Of a stretch of 8,311 nt of DNA, positions 1 through 5,964 are shown in pieces (position 1 is the first letter of the stretch; the number at the start of each line of letters is the position of its first letter). Both the position numbers and the translations under genes were made by a program. This DNA comes from an uncultured Spirochaetales bacterium (lineage in GTDB: Bacteria; UBP6; UBA1177), in NCBI GenBank assembly GCA_902780365.1, contig CACZFE010000068.1:1-8311 (forward strand), read 5' to 3'. A model generated the notes under the pieces. It was not told the DNA's origin. It was given only the letters and a program-made list of their open reading frames with translations, and did no database searches.

Positions 1-871
1 AGTCTTCCATGTTTTCAAGCTTTGTCGGTTTTCCGCCTACTATCACGCCGCCGTATTCTCCGCCTGAGAAAAGAATCGAATCCTCGATCTGGACAAACGA
101 AAGGACATCGAAGAAATCGCGCTTTTCGAACTTTGTCATCGAGTTCGCCGTTTTGAATTTGTAGTAAGGAATAAGATCGACCTTTCCTTCGTCGCGAAGC
201 ATGAAGAACGTTATCGTCCCGTCCGAAAAACCGTAAACGATTTTTCCGTCGACAACGACCGGAGGAGCAAGACGGACAACGGCAAGCTCATCATTGTTCT
301 CGTAGTCGCTGTACATGTTTTTGAGTTCGCCGCTCTCCTTGTCGACAACATAAATCACGCTGTCATGGAACTGGATAAGAACAAATTTGTTCTCATAAAT
401 GAAAGGCTGCGCCGCGATACTCGCCTTTCCCGCCACATTCCAGAGGACTTTCCAGCTGTATTCAGTTTTTCTCCCTTTTTTTTCAGTTACAAGTTCAAGC
501 ATGAAAACTGAATTTGAAACTGAAACAAGCACGTGCTTCTCATCGACTGCAAGCGGAGCAACCGTACATTCGCCTTCAAAAACAGCAGTGACTTTGAGTC
601 CGCCGTTTTTTCCGAAAAGATGAAGTTCTCCTGCTCTCGTCGCGACAAGCAGATCGTCACCGAAAAGTGTCACACCGGCTTCTTCGCGCCTGTTTACCTG
701 GACCTGGTTTTTCTTGAGCGGTATCGCCCATTCTATCGCAAGATGAGGTGTACCTTTTTTGACAAAAACAGGTGCTCTGCCTTCAGCTCCGGCAAATTCA
801 TTAAATTCGGCAAAAAGCGGAAGTAAAAATAAAAAAAGGAAAAAAAGTGGAAAAAATTTGTGCGGAAACAT
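1..871 (-). CDS. bamB: BamB-like exported beta-propeller protein (3' end outside window)
   Basis: Reading leftwards from the ATG at 871, the frame stays open for 290 codons and runs off the window, so the C-terminus is missing. Residues 1-21 form a very Phe/Leu-rich signal peptide (MFPHKFF start, LPLFA end) with a likely signal peptidase I site before EFNEF. The mature part has repeated short beta-strand patterns typical of PQQ-like propellers, such as DDLLVATRAGELHLFGKNG, FVLIQFHDSVIYVVDKESG and DGKIVYGFSDGTITFF. In E. coli BamB is a propeller lipoprotein that supports BamA in outer-membrane protein assembly. Here no lipobox cysteine follows the signal peptide, so the protein would be soluble in the periplasm. 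It lies three bases downstream of yfgM, as in E. coli, and lacks a clear Shine-Dalgarno, so translational coupling is likely. Export and propeller fold are well supported; the exact BamB role rests on gene order. Confidence 0.72.
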   Translation of the reverse strand, partial: MFPHKFFPLFFLFLFLLPLFAEFNEFAGAEGRAPVFVKKGTPHLAIEWAIPLKKNQVQVNRREEAGVTLFGDDLLVATRAGELHLFGKNGGLKVTAVFEGECTVAPLAVDEKHVLVSVSNSVFMLELVTEKKGRKTEYSWKVLWNVAGKASIAAQPFIYENKFVLIQFHDSVIYVVDKESGELKNMYSDYENNDELAVVRLAPPVVVDGKIVYGFSDGTITFFMLRDEGKVDLIPYYKFKTANSMTKFEKRDFFDVLSFVQIEDSILFSGGEYGGVIVGGKPTKLENMED

Positions 872-874
872 CAA

Positions 875-1615
875 TTAATTCTGTGCTTTTTCAGGCTCTT
901 TCGTTGTGACTTTGCCGACTATCTTAGCAATAAGAAGGCTCTTCGGATACTCATCTTTCAATCTGTTGTAGTATTGAGCAGCTTCGTCAGCCTTGCCGAG
1001 TTTTTCGCAGGTCATAGCAGTGTAGTAAAGCGCGTAATCCTTATAAACATCGGTTTTCTGGTTGAGCCATTCCTTCCAGAGATTTGCCGCTTTCTCGTAG
1101 TCGCCTTTGTCGAAGTAGCACATTGCTTCGCCTTCATAGGTTACGAAACGGATGTCGGTATCAAGTTTGCCGCTCGTGCGGGCCTGTTTGAAGAAATCTA
1201 CTGCCTTGTCGCAGTTGTTGAGCTGTTCTTTGTAAATACGGCCTGAGAAAACCATAGAAGCCGCCGCGTTAATGGAACCGGACTGATTTTTGATAACTTT
1301 GTCAAAAGCTTCGAGAGCCTTTTCGTAAGCTGCTTTCGCGTTTTCTGAAGTGTCGTCGTCAGCCTTGTCGAGAAGTTCCGTCGCAGTTGCATATTCAAGC
1401 GATTTCGCGTCGGATGCCGATTTGACAGCTGTTGAAATAAGCATTGCGACAACAACTACAACAACGATTGCCGCAACACAACCGAAAATAAAGTAAGGAT
1501 GCTCGAGAACGACCTTTTTTCCCTGTTCCTGAAAAGCGTCATTTTCAACGATATGCGCAGCAGCTTCGACATCTTTCGCCTTAGCCTTTCTTGCACCTCT
1601 GAGCTTCAAAGCCAT
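875..1615 (-). CDS. yfgM: YfgM-like membrane-anchored TPR protein
   Basis: A 246-residue protein. A charged cytoplasmic N-terminus (about residues 1-40, rich in Lys/Ala) is followed by one very hydrophobic membrane segment at about 41-63 (long Val run) and an alpha-helical TPR-like region from about 90 to the end, with helix pairs such as AYEKALEAFDKVIK, DKAVDFFKQAR, GDYEKAANLWKEWL and GKADEAAQYYNRLKDEYP. This is the layout of YfgM, an ancillary SecYEG partner that works with periplasmic chaperones in E. coli. The following gene is bamB-like, the usual neighbour, which strengthens the call. The start at 1615 is chosen because GGAGGAA lies just upstream; an in-frame TTG at 1627 would place that ribosome binding site inside the gene. 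Probably co-transcribed with rdgB, 41 bases upstream. Another single-pass TPR scaffold remains possible. Confidence 0.8.
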   Translation of the reverse strand: MALKLRGARKAKAKDVEAAAHIVENDAFQEQGKKVVLEHPYFIFGCVAAIVVVVVVAMLISTAVKSASDAKSLEYATATELLDKADDDTSENAKAAYEKALEAFDKVIKNQSGSINAAASMVFSGRIYKEQLNNCDKAVDFFKQARTSGKLDTDIRFVTYEGEAMCYFDKGDYEKAANLWKEWLNQKTDVYKDYALYYTAMTCEKLGKADEAAQYYNRLKDEYPKSLLIAKIVGKVTTKEPEKAQN

Positions 1616-1618
1616 AAT

Positions 1619-1625
1619 TTCCTCC
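1619..1625 (-). promoter_or_regulatory. Ribosome binding site that sets the yfgM start
   Basis: On the minus strand GGAGGAA lies three bases before the ATG at 1615 (GGAGG core five bases before it). It overlaps a longer in-frame reading that starts at TTG 1627, so it argues for the shorter protein beginning MALKLRG. Confidence 0.8.
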
Positions 1626-1656
1626 AAAAATAGAAATAAAACAAAAAACCGCGCTT

Positions 1657-2235
1657 TTATATTGAAGAGCCTTTAAAAGTCAACAATTTTCGGAAAGCTC
1701 TTCCGCGGTGGCTTATCGAATTTTTTTCATCTTCGGAAAGTTCGGCCAAAGTTCTGCCGTAACCTTCCGGAACAAAAAGCGGATCGTAACCGAAACCGTT
1801 ATCTCCCCGGCAGCTTTCGATTATCCTGCCGTAGCATCTTCCTTCGGCCGCGAACACAGTTTTATCGGGAAAAATCAGGACCGCAGCACACACGAAATAG
1901 GCGCTTCTGTCGCTCTTTCCGGAAAGTTCGGCAAGAAGTTTCTCACGGTTTGCAGCATCGGTCCCCTCTTTAGAAAACCTTGCCGAAAATATTCCCGGAG
2001 CTCCGTCCAAAGCCGGAATGACCAGCCCTGAATCGTCCGCAAGCACGATCGAATCAGGCGCAGACTTAGCCGCAGCCTCAGCCTTTATCACAGCGTTCTG
2101 CAGAAAAGTCGAGCCGTTTTCGTCAGGTGATTTCCAAGCAGAAAAAGTGTTTATAGGAACGATCTCAAAATCTTTAAAAATCTCAGCAGCCTCGCGCAGT
2201 TTTCCGCGGTTCGTGGAAGCAAAAACTATTTTCAT
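1657..2235 (-). CDS. rdgB: RdgB/HAM1 non-canonical purine NTP pyrophosphatase
   Basis: A 192-residue protein of the usual length for this family. It hydrolyses dITP, XTP and related deaminated purine nucleotides to monophosphates, keeping them out of DNA and RNA in the cytoplasm. Visible signatures are the N-terminal nucleotide-binding FASTNRGKLREA (residues 5-16), the acidic LADDSGLVIPALDGAPGIFSARF region (65-87, with Asp67/Asp68 at the metal-binding site), GDNGFGYDPLF (144-154) and the closing SHRGRAF (175-181). The frame is open upstream to 2487, but the family begins at MKIVFAS and a strong AGGAGGAG sits just before the ATG at 2235, so the shorter start is right. First gene of a probable rdgB-yfgM-bamB operon. 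No convincing promoter was found in front of it, although the divergent intergenic region must hold one. Confidence 0.95.
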   Translation of the reverse strand: MKIVFASTNRGKLREAAEIFKDFEIVPINTFSAWKSPDENGSTFLQNAVIKAEAAAKSAPDSIVLADDSGLVIPALDGAPGIFSARFSKEGTDAANREKLLAELSGKSDRSAYFVCAAVLIFPDKTVFAAEGRCYGRIIESCRGDNGFGYDPLFVPEGYGRTLAELSEDEKNSISHRGRAFRKLLTFKGSSI

Positions 2236-2237
2236 TT

Positions 2238-2245
2238 CTCCTCCT
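2238..2245 (-). promoter_or_regulatory. Ribosome binding site of rdgB
   Basis: AGGAGGAG on the minus strand ends two bases before the ATG at 2235. It decides between this start and an 84-codon upstream extension that runs through the intergenic repeats and looks non-coding. Confidence 0.85.
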
Positions 2246-2299
2246 GAAACAAAATCAACGCAGGATTTTAAAGAGAAACGAGAAAAAAATAAAATTCTT

Positions 2300-2396
2300 T
2301 GCCGCCGTCGATATTTCGATATTTCGACATTCGAATTTTCGACCAAGATCCGGCGGCAGTATTTCGACAAGAATTGGCGGCGGCAGTATATTGACA
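2300..2396. repeat. Cluster of short direct and inverted repeats between rdgB and pilD
   Basis: Two direct copies of a 19-base unit lie at 2351-2369 (CGGCGGCAGTATTTCGACA) and 2378-2396 (CGGCGGCAGTATATTGACA), matching at 17 of 19 positions and offset by 27 bases. An inverted copy of the GC-rich part, TGCCGCCG, lies at 2300-2307 and can pair with CGGCGGCA at 2351-2358 or 2378-2385. Between them the sequence repeats TTCGA every few bases (2307-2343), including an imperfect 22-base palindrome at 2307-2328 (18 of 22 positions symmetrical). Frames on both strands stay open through the cluster and translate as repetitive Arg/Tyr-rich peptides, which I take as an accident of composition. Whether this is a dispersed element or a local duplication cannot be told from one window. 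Confidence 0.6.
2364..2392 (+). promoter_or_regulatory. Predicted sigma70-type promoter for pilD-rlmN
   Basis: TCGACA (2364-2369) and TATATT (2387-2392) are separated by 17 bases and each matches the consensus at five of six positions. Transcription would start near 2399, about 48 bases before the pilD ATG. The -35 box lies in the first copy of the local 19-base repeat and the -10 box in the second. This is prediction by eye only. Confidence 0.5.
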
Positions 2397-2446
2397 TTTT
2401 CGCCGTTATATCGAAAATTTCCGGTCTTTCGTCTCCGGAGGTTTTT

Positions 2447-3313
2447 ATGGAAGATCTTTTCTTTATTCTCAATTCAAAGCGTTTCATGCCGTTTTCGGTC
2501 GCTTTCGTTTTTATTTACGGGCTTCTTTTCGGCAGTTTTCTCAATGTCTGCATCTACCGCATCCCGCTTGGCAAAAGCATCGTTTTCCCGCCGAGTTCAT
2601 GCACGAAATGCGGTCACAAAATAACTTGGTACGAGAATATTCCCGTTTTCAGCTGGCTTTTTCTCCGTGGAAAATGTTCCGGCTGCGGCGAAAAAATTTC
2701 GCTGATTTATCCTGTGATCGAGCTTTTGAATGCGGTTTTATATCTTTTCGCATTCCTTAAATTCGGGCTTCATCCGCACCTGATCCTCCCGCTTTACTTC
2801 ATTTCGGCGCTCGTCGTCACGGCGGCAATCGACTACAAGACACAGTTTGTATATTCAAAAGTTATAATTCCGCCTATTTTCATGGGGATTCTGTGGAGCT
2901 TTTTCGAGCCGACGATCACCTGGCAGGAATCGCTAATCGGGATCGGTGCCGGAGCGGGATTTCTTCTGCTCGCTATTTTTCTTTTCTACATTGTTACGAA
3001 AAAAATCGGCATGGGACTCGGCGATGTCTATATCCTTGCTGCAATCGGCGCGTTCACAGGCCCTGTCAAGATCCCGTTTGTCCTCTTTCTCGCATCATTC
3101 GGCGGAATAATTTTCTATCTTGCCGCAAAACTTTTCTTCGGAAAAAAGCGTCTTGCCGGCAACATTTCGGCTGAAGACCTCAACTCAAAAGACGAAAAAG
3201 ATGTCGAGCACGCAATTTACTTCGGACCGTTCCTTGCGGCCGGCGGACTTATCATGTTCCTTCTTCCGACTGAAATAATGAATTCGATTTTATCTTTCTT
3301 TTTCGGAATGTAG
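2447..3313 (+). CDS. pilD: Prepilin peptidase / N-methyltransferase (type IV leader peptidase)
   Basis: A 288-residue polytopic inner-membrane aspartic protease that cleaves the leader of type IV pilins and type II secretion pseudopilins and methylates the new N-terminus. After a first membrane helix containing GLLFGSFLNVCIYRIP (25-40), a cytoplasmic zinc-binding loop carries CTKCG (Cys52, Cys55) and CSGCG (Cys77, Cys80), as in bifunctional enzymes with the N-methylase region. The two catalytic aspartates are Asp129 (TAAIDYKTQ) and Asp193 (GMGLGD); several further membrane segments follow, and the protein ends in a short hydrophobic tail. The start at 2447 has GGAGG at 2437-2441. The frame is open further upstream over rdgB, but that is a shadow. 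No pilin or secretion gene lies nearby, so its substrates are encoded elsewhere. Transcribed with rlmN. Confidence 0.94.
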   Translation: MEDLFFILNSKRFMPFSVAFVFIYGLLFGSFLNVCIYRIPLGKSIVFPPSSCTKCGHKITWYENIPVFSWLFLRGKCSGCGEKISLIYPVIELLNAVLYLFAFLKFGLHPHLILPLYFISALVVTAAIDYKTQFVYSKVIIPPIFMGILWSFFEPTITWQESLIGIGAGAGFLLLAIFLFYIVTKKIGMGLGDVYILAAIGAFTGPVKIPFVLFLASFGGIIFYLAAKLFFGKKRLAGNISAEDLNSKDEKDVEHAIYFGPFLAAGGLIMFLLPTEIMNSILSFFFGM

Positions 3314-3315
3314 TC

Positions 3316-4341
3316 ATGCAGATCTTTGATTTAACACGCAAAAAACTTGAATCAACACTCCTTGAGAACGGTTTTCCGAAATTCAAGGCAGCACAGATAA
3401 TGCAGTGGATCTACCAGAAAAGAGTCTTCTCGTTCGATGAAATGACCAATATCAGTAAATCAGACAGAGAAAAACTTGCCGCGATGTTTGAAATATCACC
3501 GGTTTTTCCAAGTGAAATCTTCACATCTTCCGACGGCACGCAGAAACTCGCTTTCACCCTCTCCGACGGAAATGTCATCGAAGCAGTCATAATCCCGGAA
3601 GAGACGCGCTGCACTCTCTGCGTCTCGACTCAGGCAGGATGTCCGCTACATTGCGCTTTCTGCCGCACGGGAAGCCTCGGATTCAGGCGGAATCTCACAG
3701 TTTCCGAGATAAATTCCCAGGTCCTTTCAGCTCAGATCGAAGCCGAAAAAAACGAAAAAAGAATCACGAATTTAGTTTTCATGGGAATGGGAGAGCCCCT
3801 TCTCAACTTTGAAAACCTTCTTGATTCTATCGATATTCTGCTTGACGACTTCGGTTTCAACTTCTCGAACAGAAAAATTACCGTTTCGACTTCGGGAATC
3901 GCAGACAAAATCGTCGAACTCGGCGAAAAAACAAAGGTAAATTTAGCCGTTTCACTTCATGCCGTGACTGATGAAAAACGCAATAAAATCATGCCGATAA
4001 ACAAAAAATATCCGCTGAAAGAGTTGCTGAAAGCAATAGATTCCTACCCGATTTCGCGCAAAATGGTGGTTCTTGAATATGTCATGCTCAAAAATTTCAA
4101 CGATACTCCCGATGATGCCGAAAAACTTGCCAAAATCGCCAAAAGATACGACGCGAAAGTCAATATCATCCCGTTCAACACCTTTGACGAAGCCGCTTTC
4201 GAGCCCACTCCGATGAAAAAAATCATCGATTTTCAGAATATTCTGATCGCGAAAAACGTGACAGCGTTGATCAGAAAATCCCGCGGCGGCGACAAACTTG
4301 CGGCCTGCGGCCAGTTGGGAAGAGTCAGAACTCCGGAATAA
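3316..4341 (+). CDS. rlmN: Radical SAM rRNA/tRNA adenine C2-methyltransferase RlmN
   Basis: A 341-residue protein close to the normal family length. RlmN methylates C2 of A2503 in 23S rRNA and of A37 in some tRNAs, in the cytoplasm. The radical SAM cluster motif CPLHCAFC supplies Cys109, Cys113 and Cys116 (CX3CX2C). The two catalytic cysteines of the family are Cys102 (TLCVSTQAGC) and Cys331 (AACGQL). The SAM-binding GMGEPLLN is at 157-164, and ISTSG-like and SLHA motifs follow (VSTSGIAD; AVSLHAVTDEKR). An N-terminal helical accessory domain (about 1-95) is present. It starts two bases after the pilD stop without a strong ribosome binding site, so it is probably translationally coupled. The Cys331 context and NNF-like LKNFNDTPDDA favour RlmN; the resistance relative Cfr is less likely given the housekeeping setting. 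Confidence 0.95.
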   Translation: MQIFDLTRKKLESTLLENGFPKFKAAQIMQWIYQKRVFSFDEMTNISKSDREKLAAMFEISPVFPSEIFTSSDGTQKLAFTLSDGNVIEAVIIPEETRCTLCVSTQAGCPLHCAFCRTGSLGFRRNLTVSEINSQVLSAQIEAEKNEKRITNLVFMGMGEPLLNFENLLDSIDILLDDFGFNFSNRKITVSTSGIADKIVELGEKTKVNLAVSLHAVTDEKRNKIMPINKKYPLKELLKAIDSYPISRKMVVLEYVMLKNFNDTPDDAEKLAKIAKRYDAKVNIIPFNTFDEAAFEPTPMKKIIDFQNILIAKNVTALIRKSRGGDKLAACGQLGRVRTPE

Positions 4342-4346
4342 ACGAT

Positions 4347-5753
4347 TTAAAGAGAATTGCCGTTTTCCTCTTTGGAAAGGCTTTCTTCGGATAAAGGCAG
4401 CTGGATCATATCGGTTCCGGCAAGTTCAGGAATTTTGTGCTTCGCACTTTGTCTGGCACCGATTTTTATGAGTTCGCCGCAGGTGGTGAGGATGCTCTGT
4501 CCGCCTGGCTGCAGCTTGCCGTAACCTTTATCGAAAGCGGTTTTGGCTTTATCCAGGCTATCACCTATATTTTTGTAAAATTCCATGAACATTCCGACTC
4601 TTTCCACCATAGTGTTGGCCAGTTCGAAGACTTTTTCGTATTTTTCGTTCTGAACTATCTGGGTCCATGTCATTTTTATGATCCTGAGAGCGGCATATAA
4701 CGTCTGTTCGTCGGCGATATAGACGTTTTTCTCCATCGCATCCTGCCAAAGGCCGGGTTTTGCGTTGAGAGCCGTCCAGAGCGCAGCGTAATGCGGCACG
4801 AACATTATGACATAGTCCATTTTGACTCTCGGCGGCTTGATATATTTTGAATAATCCTTTTTAGAAAGCTCGCTGACATGGCTTTCAATACTGGCGATAA
4901 GTTCTCCCAAAGCTTTTTCCCGCTCAGTATTGCTCTCGGCGTTGGCATAATCGACAAAAGCCTTCAGAGAAACCTTTGAATCAATGATCACTTCGCGGTT
5001 CTGGTCGAGGTGAAGAATAACATCCGGAATAAGGGATTTGTTATCTTCGCTGCGGACAGTCTTACCGTCGGCATCGCAGATTTTCGCCTGAGTGTCATAA
5101 TGCACACCTTTGGTCAGGCCCAATGAAGCGAGCAGATTGTCAAGCAGCATCTCGCCCCAGTTTCCCATGGCCTTGTTTTTAAGTTTCAATGCGTTGGAAA
5201 GCTCGTCAGCGCTTGTTTTCGCGTTTTCGCTGAAGCGCATCGCGTTCTTGATGTTCTCCGAAAGCGAAGAACCGAGTTCGGCCTGTTTCAAGGTGCTTTC
5301 TTCCATAGTTTTTTTCATTGTTGCGATCGAATCTTTAAGAGGTTTCAGGATCTGATCCAAATTCTGACCGCTTGATTCGGTGAAATCTTTCTGTCTGTCT
5401 TTCAGCATCTGCTCCGTAGCGACGCGCATTTCGGCCTTCACCTTCTCTATCGTTTCGTTGAAGTGCTTCTGCTGGGTTTCGAGCGCCTCTTTCCTGCTTT
5501 TCTCGCTTTCTTCCTTTGTTTCGGCAAGCAGTTGTCTTAAATTTTCGCTTTCAGCCTGACTTTTCGCAATGGCTGATGCCGCCTCAGCCTGATTTTTAGC
5601 CAGCTCGGCTGCCGCTTCAGCCTTGCTTGCCGCCAGTGCTTCCGCAGCCGCCACGATATCTTTCGCCGAACGCAGTTTCATCACAAGGACTCCGATGGCA
5701 GCCCCCAAAACCGCTCCGATAATCAATGCAATGATAAAAGTTATAAACTCCAT
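4347..5753 (-). CDS. rmuC: RmuC-family DNA recombination protein
   Basis: A 468-residue protein. Residues 2-25 form a hydrophobic, Gly/Ala-rich membrane anchor. From about 29 to 180 there is a long charged coiled coil that starts with Ala-rich near-repeats (ELAKNQAEAA, AIAKSQAESE). From about 185 to 420 comes the RmuC core with MGNWGEMLLDNLL (196-208), PDVILHLDQNREVIIDSK (243-260) and DYVIMFVP (313-320). The D...DSK arrangement resembles a PD-(D/E)XK nuclease core, as proposed for this family; RmuC in E. coli limits inversions at short inverted repeats. The start at 5753 follows AAGGAGA on the minus strand. The gene is convergent with rlmN, with only five bases between stops, and divergent from the export operon. 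Family assignment is firm; the biochemical activity remains poorly known. Confidence 0.93.
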   Translation of the reverse strand: MEFITFIIALIIGAVLGAAIGVLVMKLRSAKDIVAAAEALAASKAEAAAELAKNQAEAASAIAKSQAESENLRQLLAETKEESEKSRKEALETQQKHFNETIEKVKAEMRVATEQMLKDRQKDFTESSGQNLDQILKPLKDSIATMKKTMEESTLKQAELGSSLSENIKNAMRFSENAKTSADELSNALKLKNKAMGNWGEMLLDNLLASLGLTKGVHYDTQAKICDADGKTVRSEDNKSLIPDVILHLDQNREVIIDSKVSLKAFVDYANAESNTEREKALGELIASIESHVSELSKKDYSKYIKPPRVKMDYVIMFVPHYAALWTALNAKPGLWQDAMEKNVYIADEQTLYAALRIIKMTWTQIVQNEKYEKVFELANTMVERVGMFMEFYKNIGDSLDKAKTAFDKGYGKLQPGGQSILTTCGELIKIGARQSAKHKIPELAGTDMIQLPLSEESLSKEENGNSL

Positions 5754-5811
5754 GAGCTATCTCCTTATAAAGGTTAAATTCACACTACTCATCCCTCATT
5801 TCCGGCTTTGA

Positions 5812-5841
5812 AGTACAAAACCGGTTTAATAAGCCTGTCAA
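5812..5841 (-). promoter_or_regulatory. Predicted promoter for rmuC
   Basis: On the minus strand a perfect TTGACA (5836-5841) is followed after 18 bases by TGTACT (5812-5817), four of six to the -10 consensus. It would give a leader of roughly 55 bases before the ATG at 5753. The long spacer and weak -10 suggest that activation or modest expression is possible. Confidence 0.45.
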
Positions 5842-5849
5842 CAGTGACA
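5818..5849. promoter_or_regulatory. Two small palindromes overlapping the rmuC promoter (possible operator)
   Basis: AAACCGGTTT (5818-5827) is a perfect 10-base palindrome inside the spacer of the predicted rmuC promoter. TGTCA-ACAG-TGACA (5836-5849) is an inverted repeat with five-base arms that overlaps the -35 box. The placement is typical of operators, but neither matches a regulator site I can name, and short palindromes of this size also occur by chance. Confidence 0.3.
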
Positions 5850-5899
5850 CATTTGTTTTTCAAATACAAAATCCACTGGAAAAAGCAAGAAAAAATCTC

Positions 5900-5927
5900 T
5901 TTACAAAAACACAAATTCTGCTATAAA
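5900..5927 (+). promoter_or_regulatory. Predicted sigma70-type promoter for the adaptor operon
   Basis: TTTACA (5900-5905) and TATAAA (5922-5927) are separated by 16 bases, each five of six to consensus, in an A/T-rich context. Transcription would begin near 5934, about 30 bases before the GTG start of the HlyD-type gene. AGAGG at 5952-5956 is the likely ribosome binding site. Confidence 0.55.
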
Positions 5928-5964
5928 TCTTTGTTATTGCTTTTTATTATTAGAGGTTGCTTCT

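Noticed and set aside
860..1246. 128-codon plus-strand open frame opposite yfgM
   Set aside because: It is the shadow of a clear TPR gene, has no ribosome binding site and translates into a Phe/Val-rich sequence without family features.
2391..2396. Perfect TTGACA as a -35 box for pilD
   Set aside because: No acceptable -10 box lies 16-18 bases downstream (AAAATT only). The TCGACA-N17-TATATT pair just upstream is better.
2018..2446. Long open extension upstream of pilD, and the matching minus-strand extension of rdgB to 2487
   Set aside because: Both family alignments begin at the internal ATGs, which have strong GGAGG sites. The extensions run through the opposite gene or the intergenic repeats and translate into low-complexity Arg/Tyr-rich peptides.
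3601..3626. Inverted repeat GAGACGC...GCGTCTC in rlmN, similar to the adaptor linker palindromes
   Set aside because: Only seven-base arms around a 12-base loop. They encode the conserved catalytic-cysteine region of RlmN, so the similarity is most likely chance.
4342..4373. Possible bidirectional terminator between rlmN and rmuC (AAAGAG...CTCTTT)
   Set aside because: The stem is only six weak pairs with a 13-base loop, and neither side has a T-run; it also overlaps the end of rmuC.
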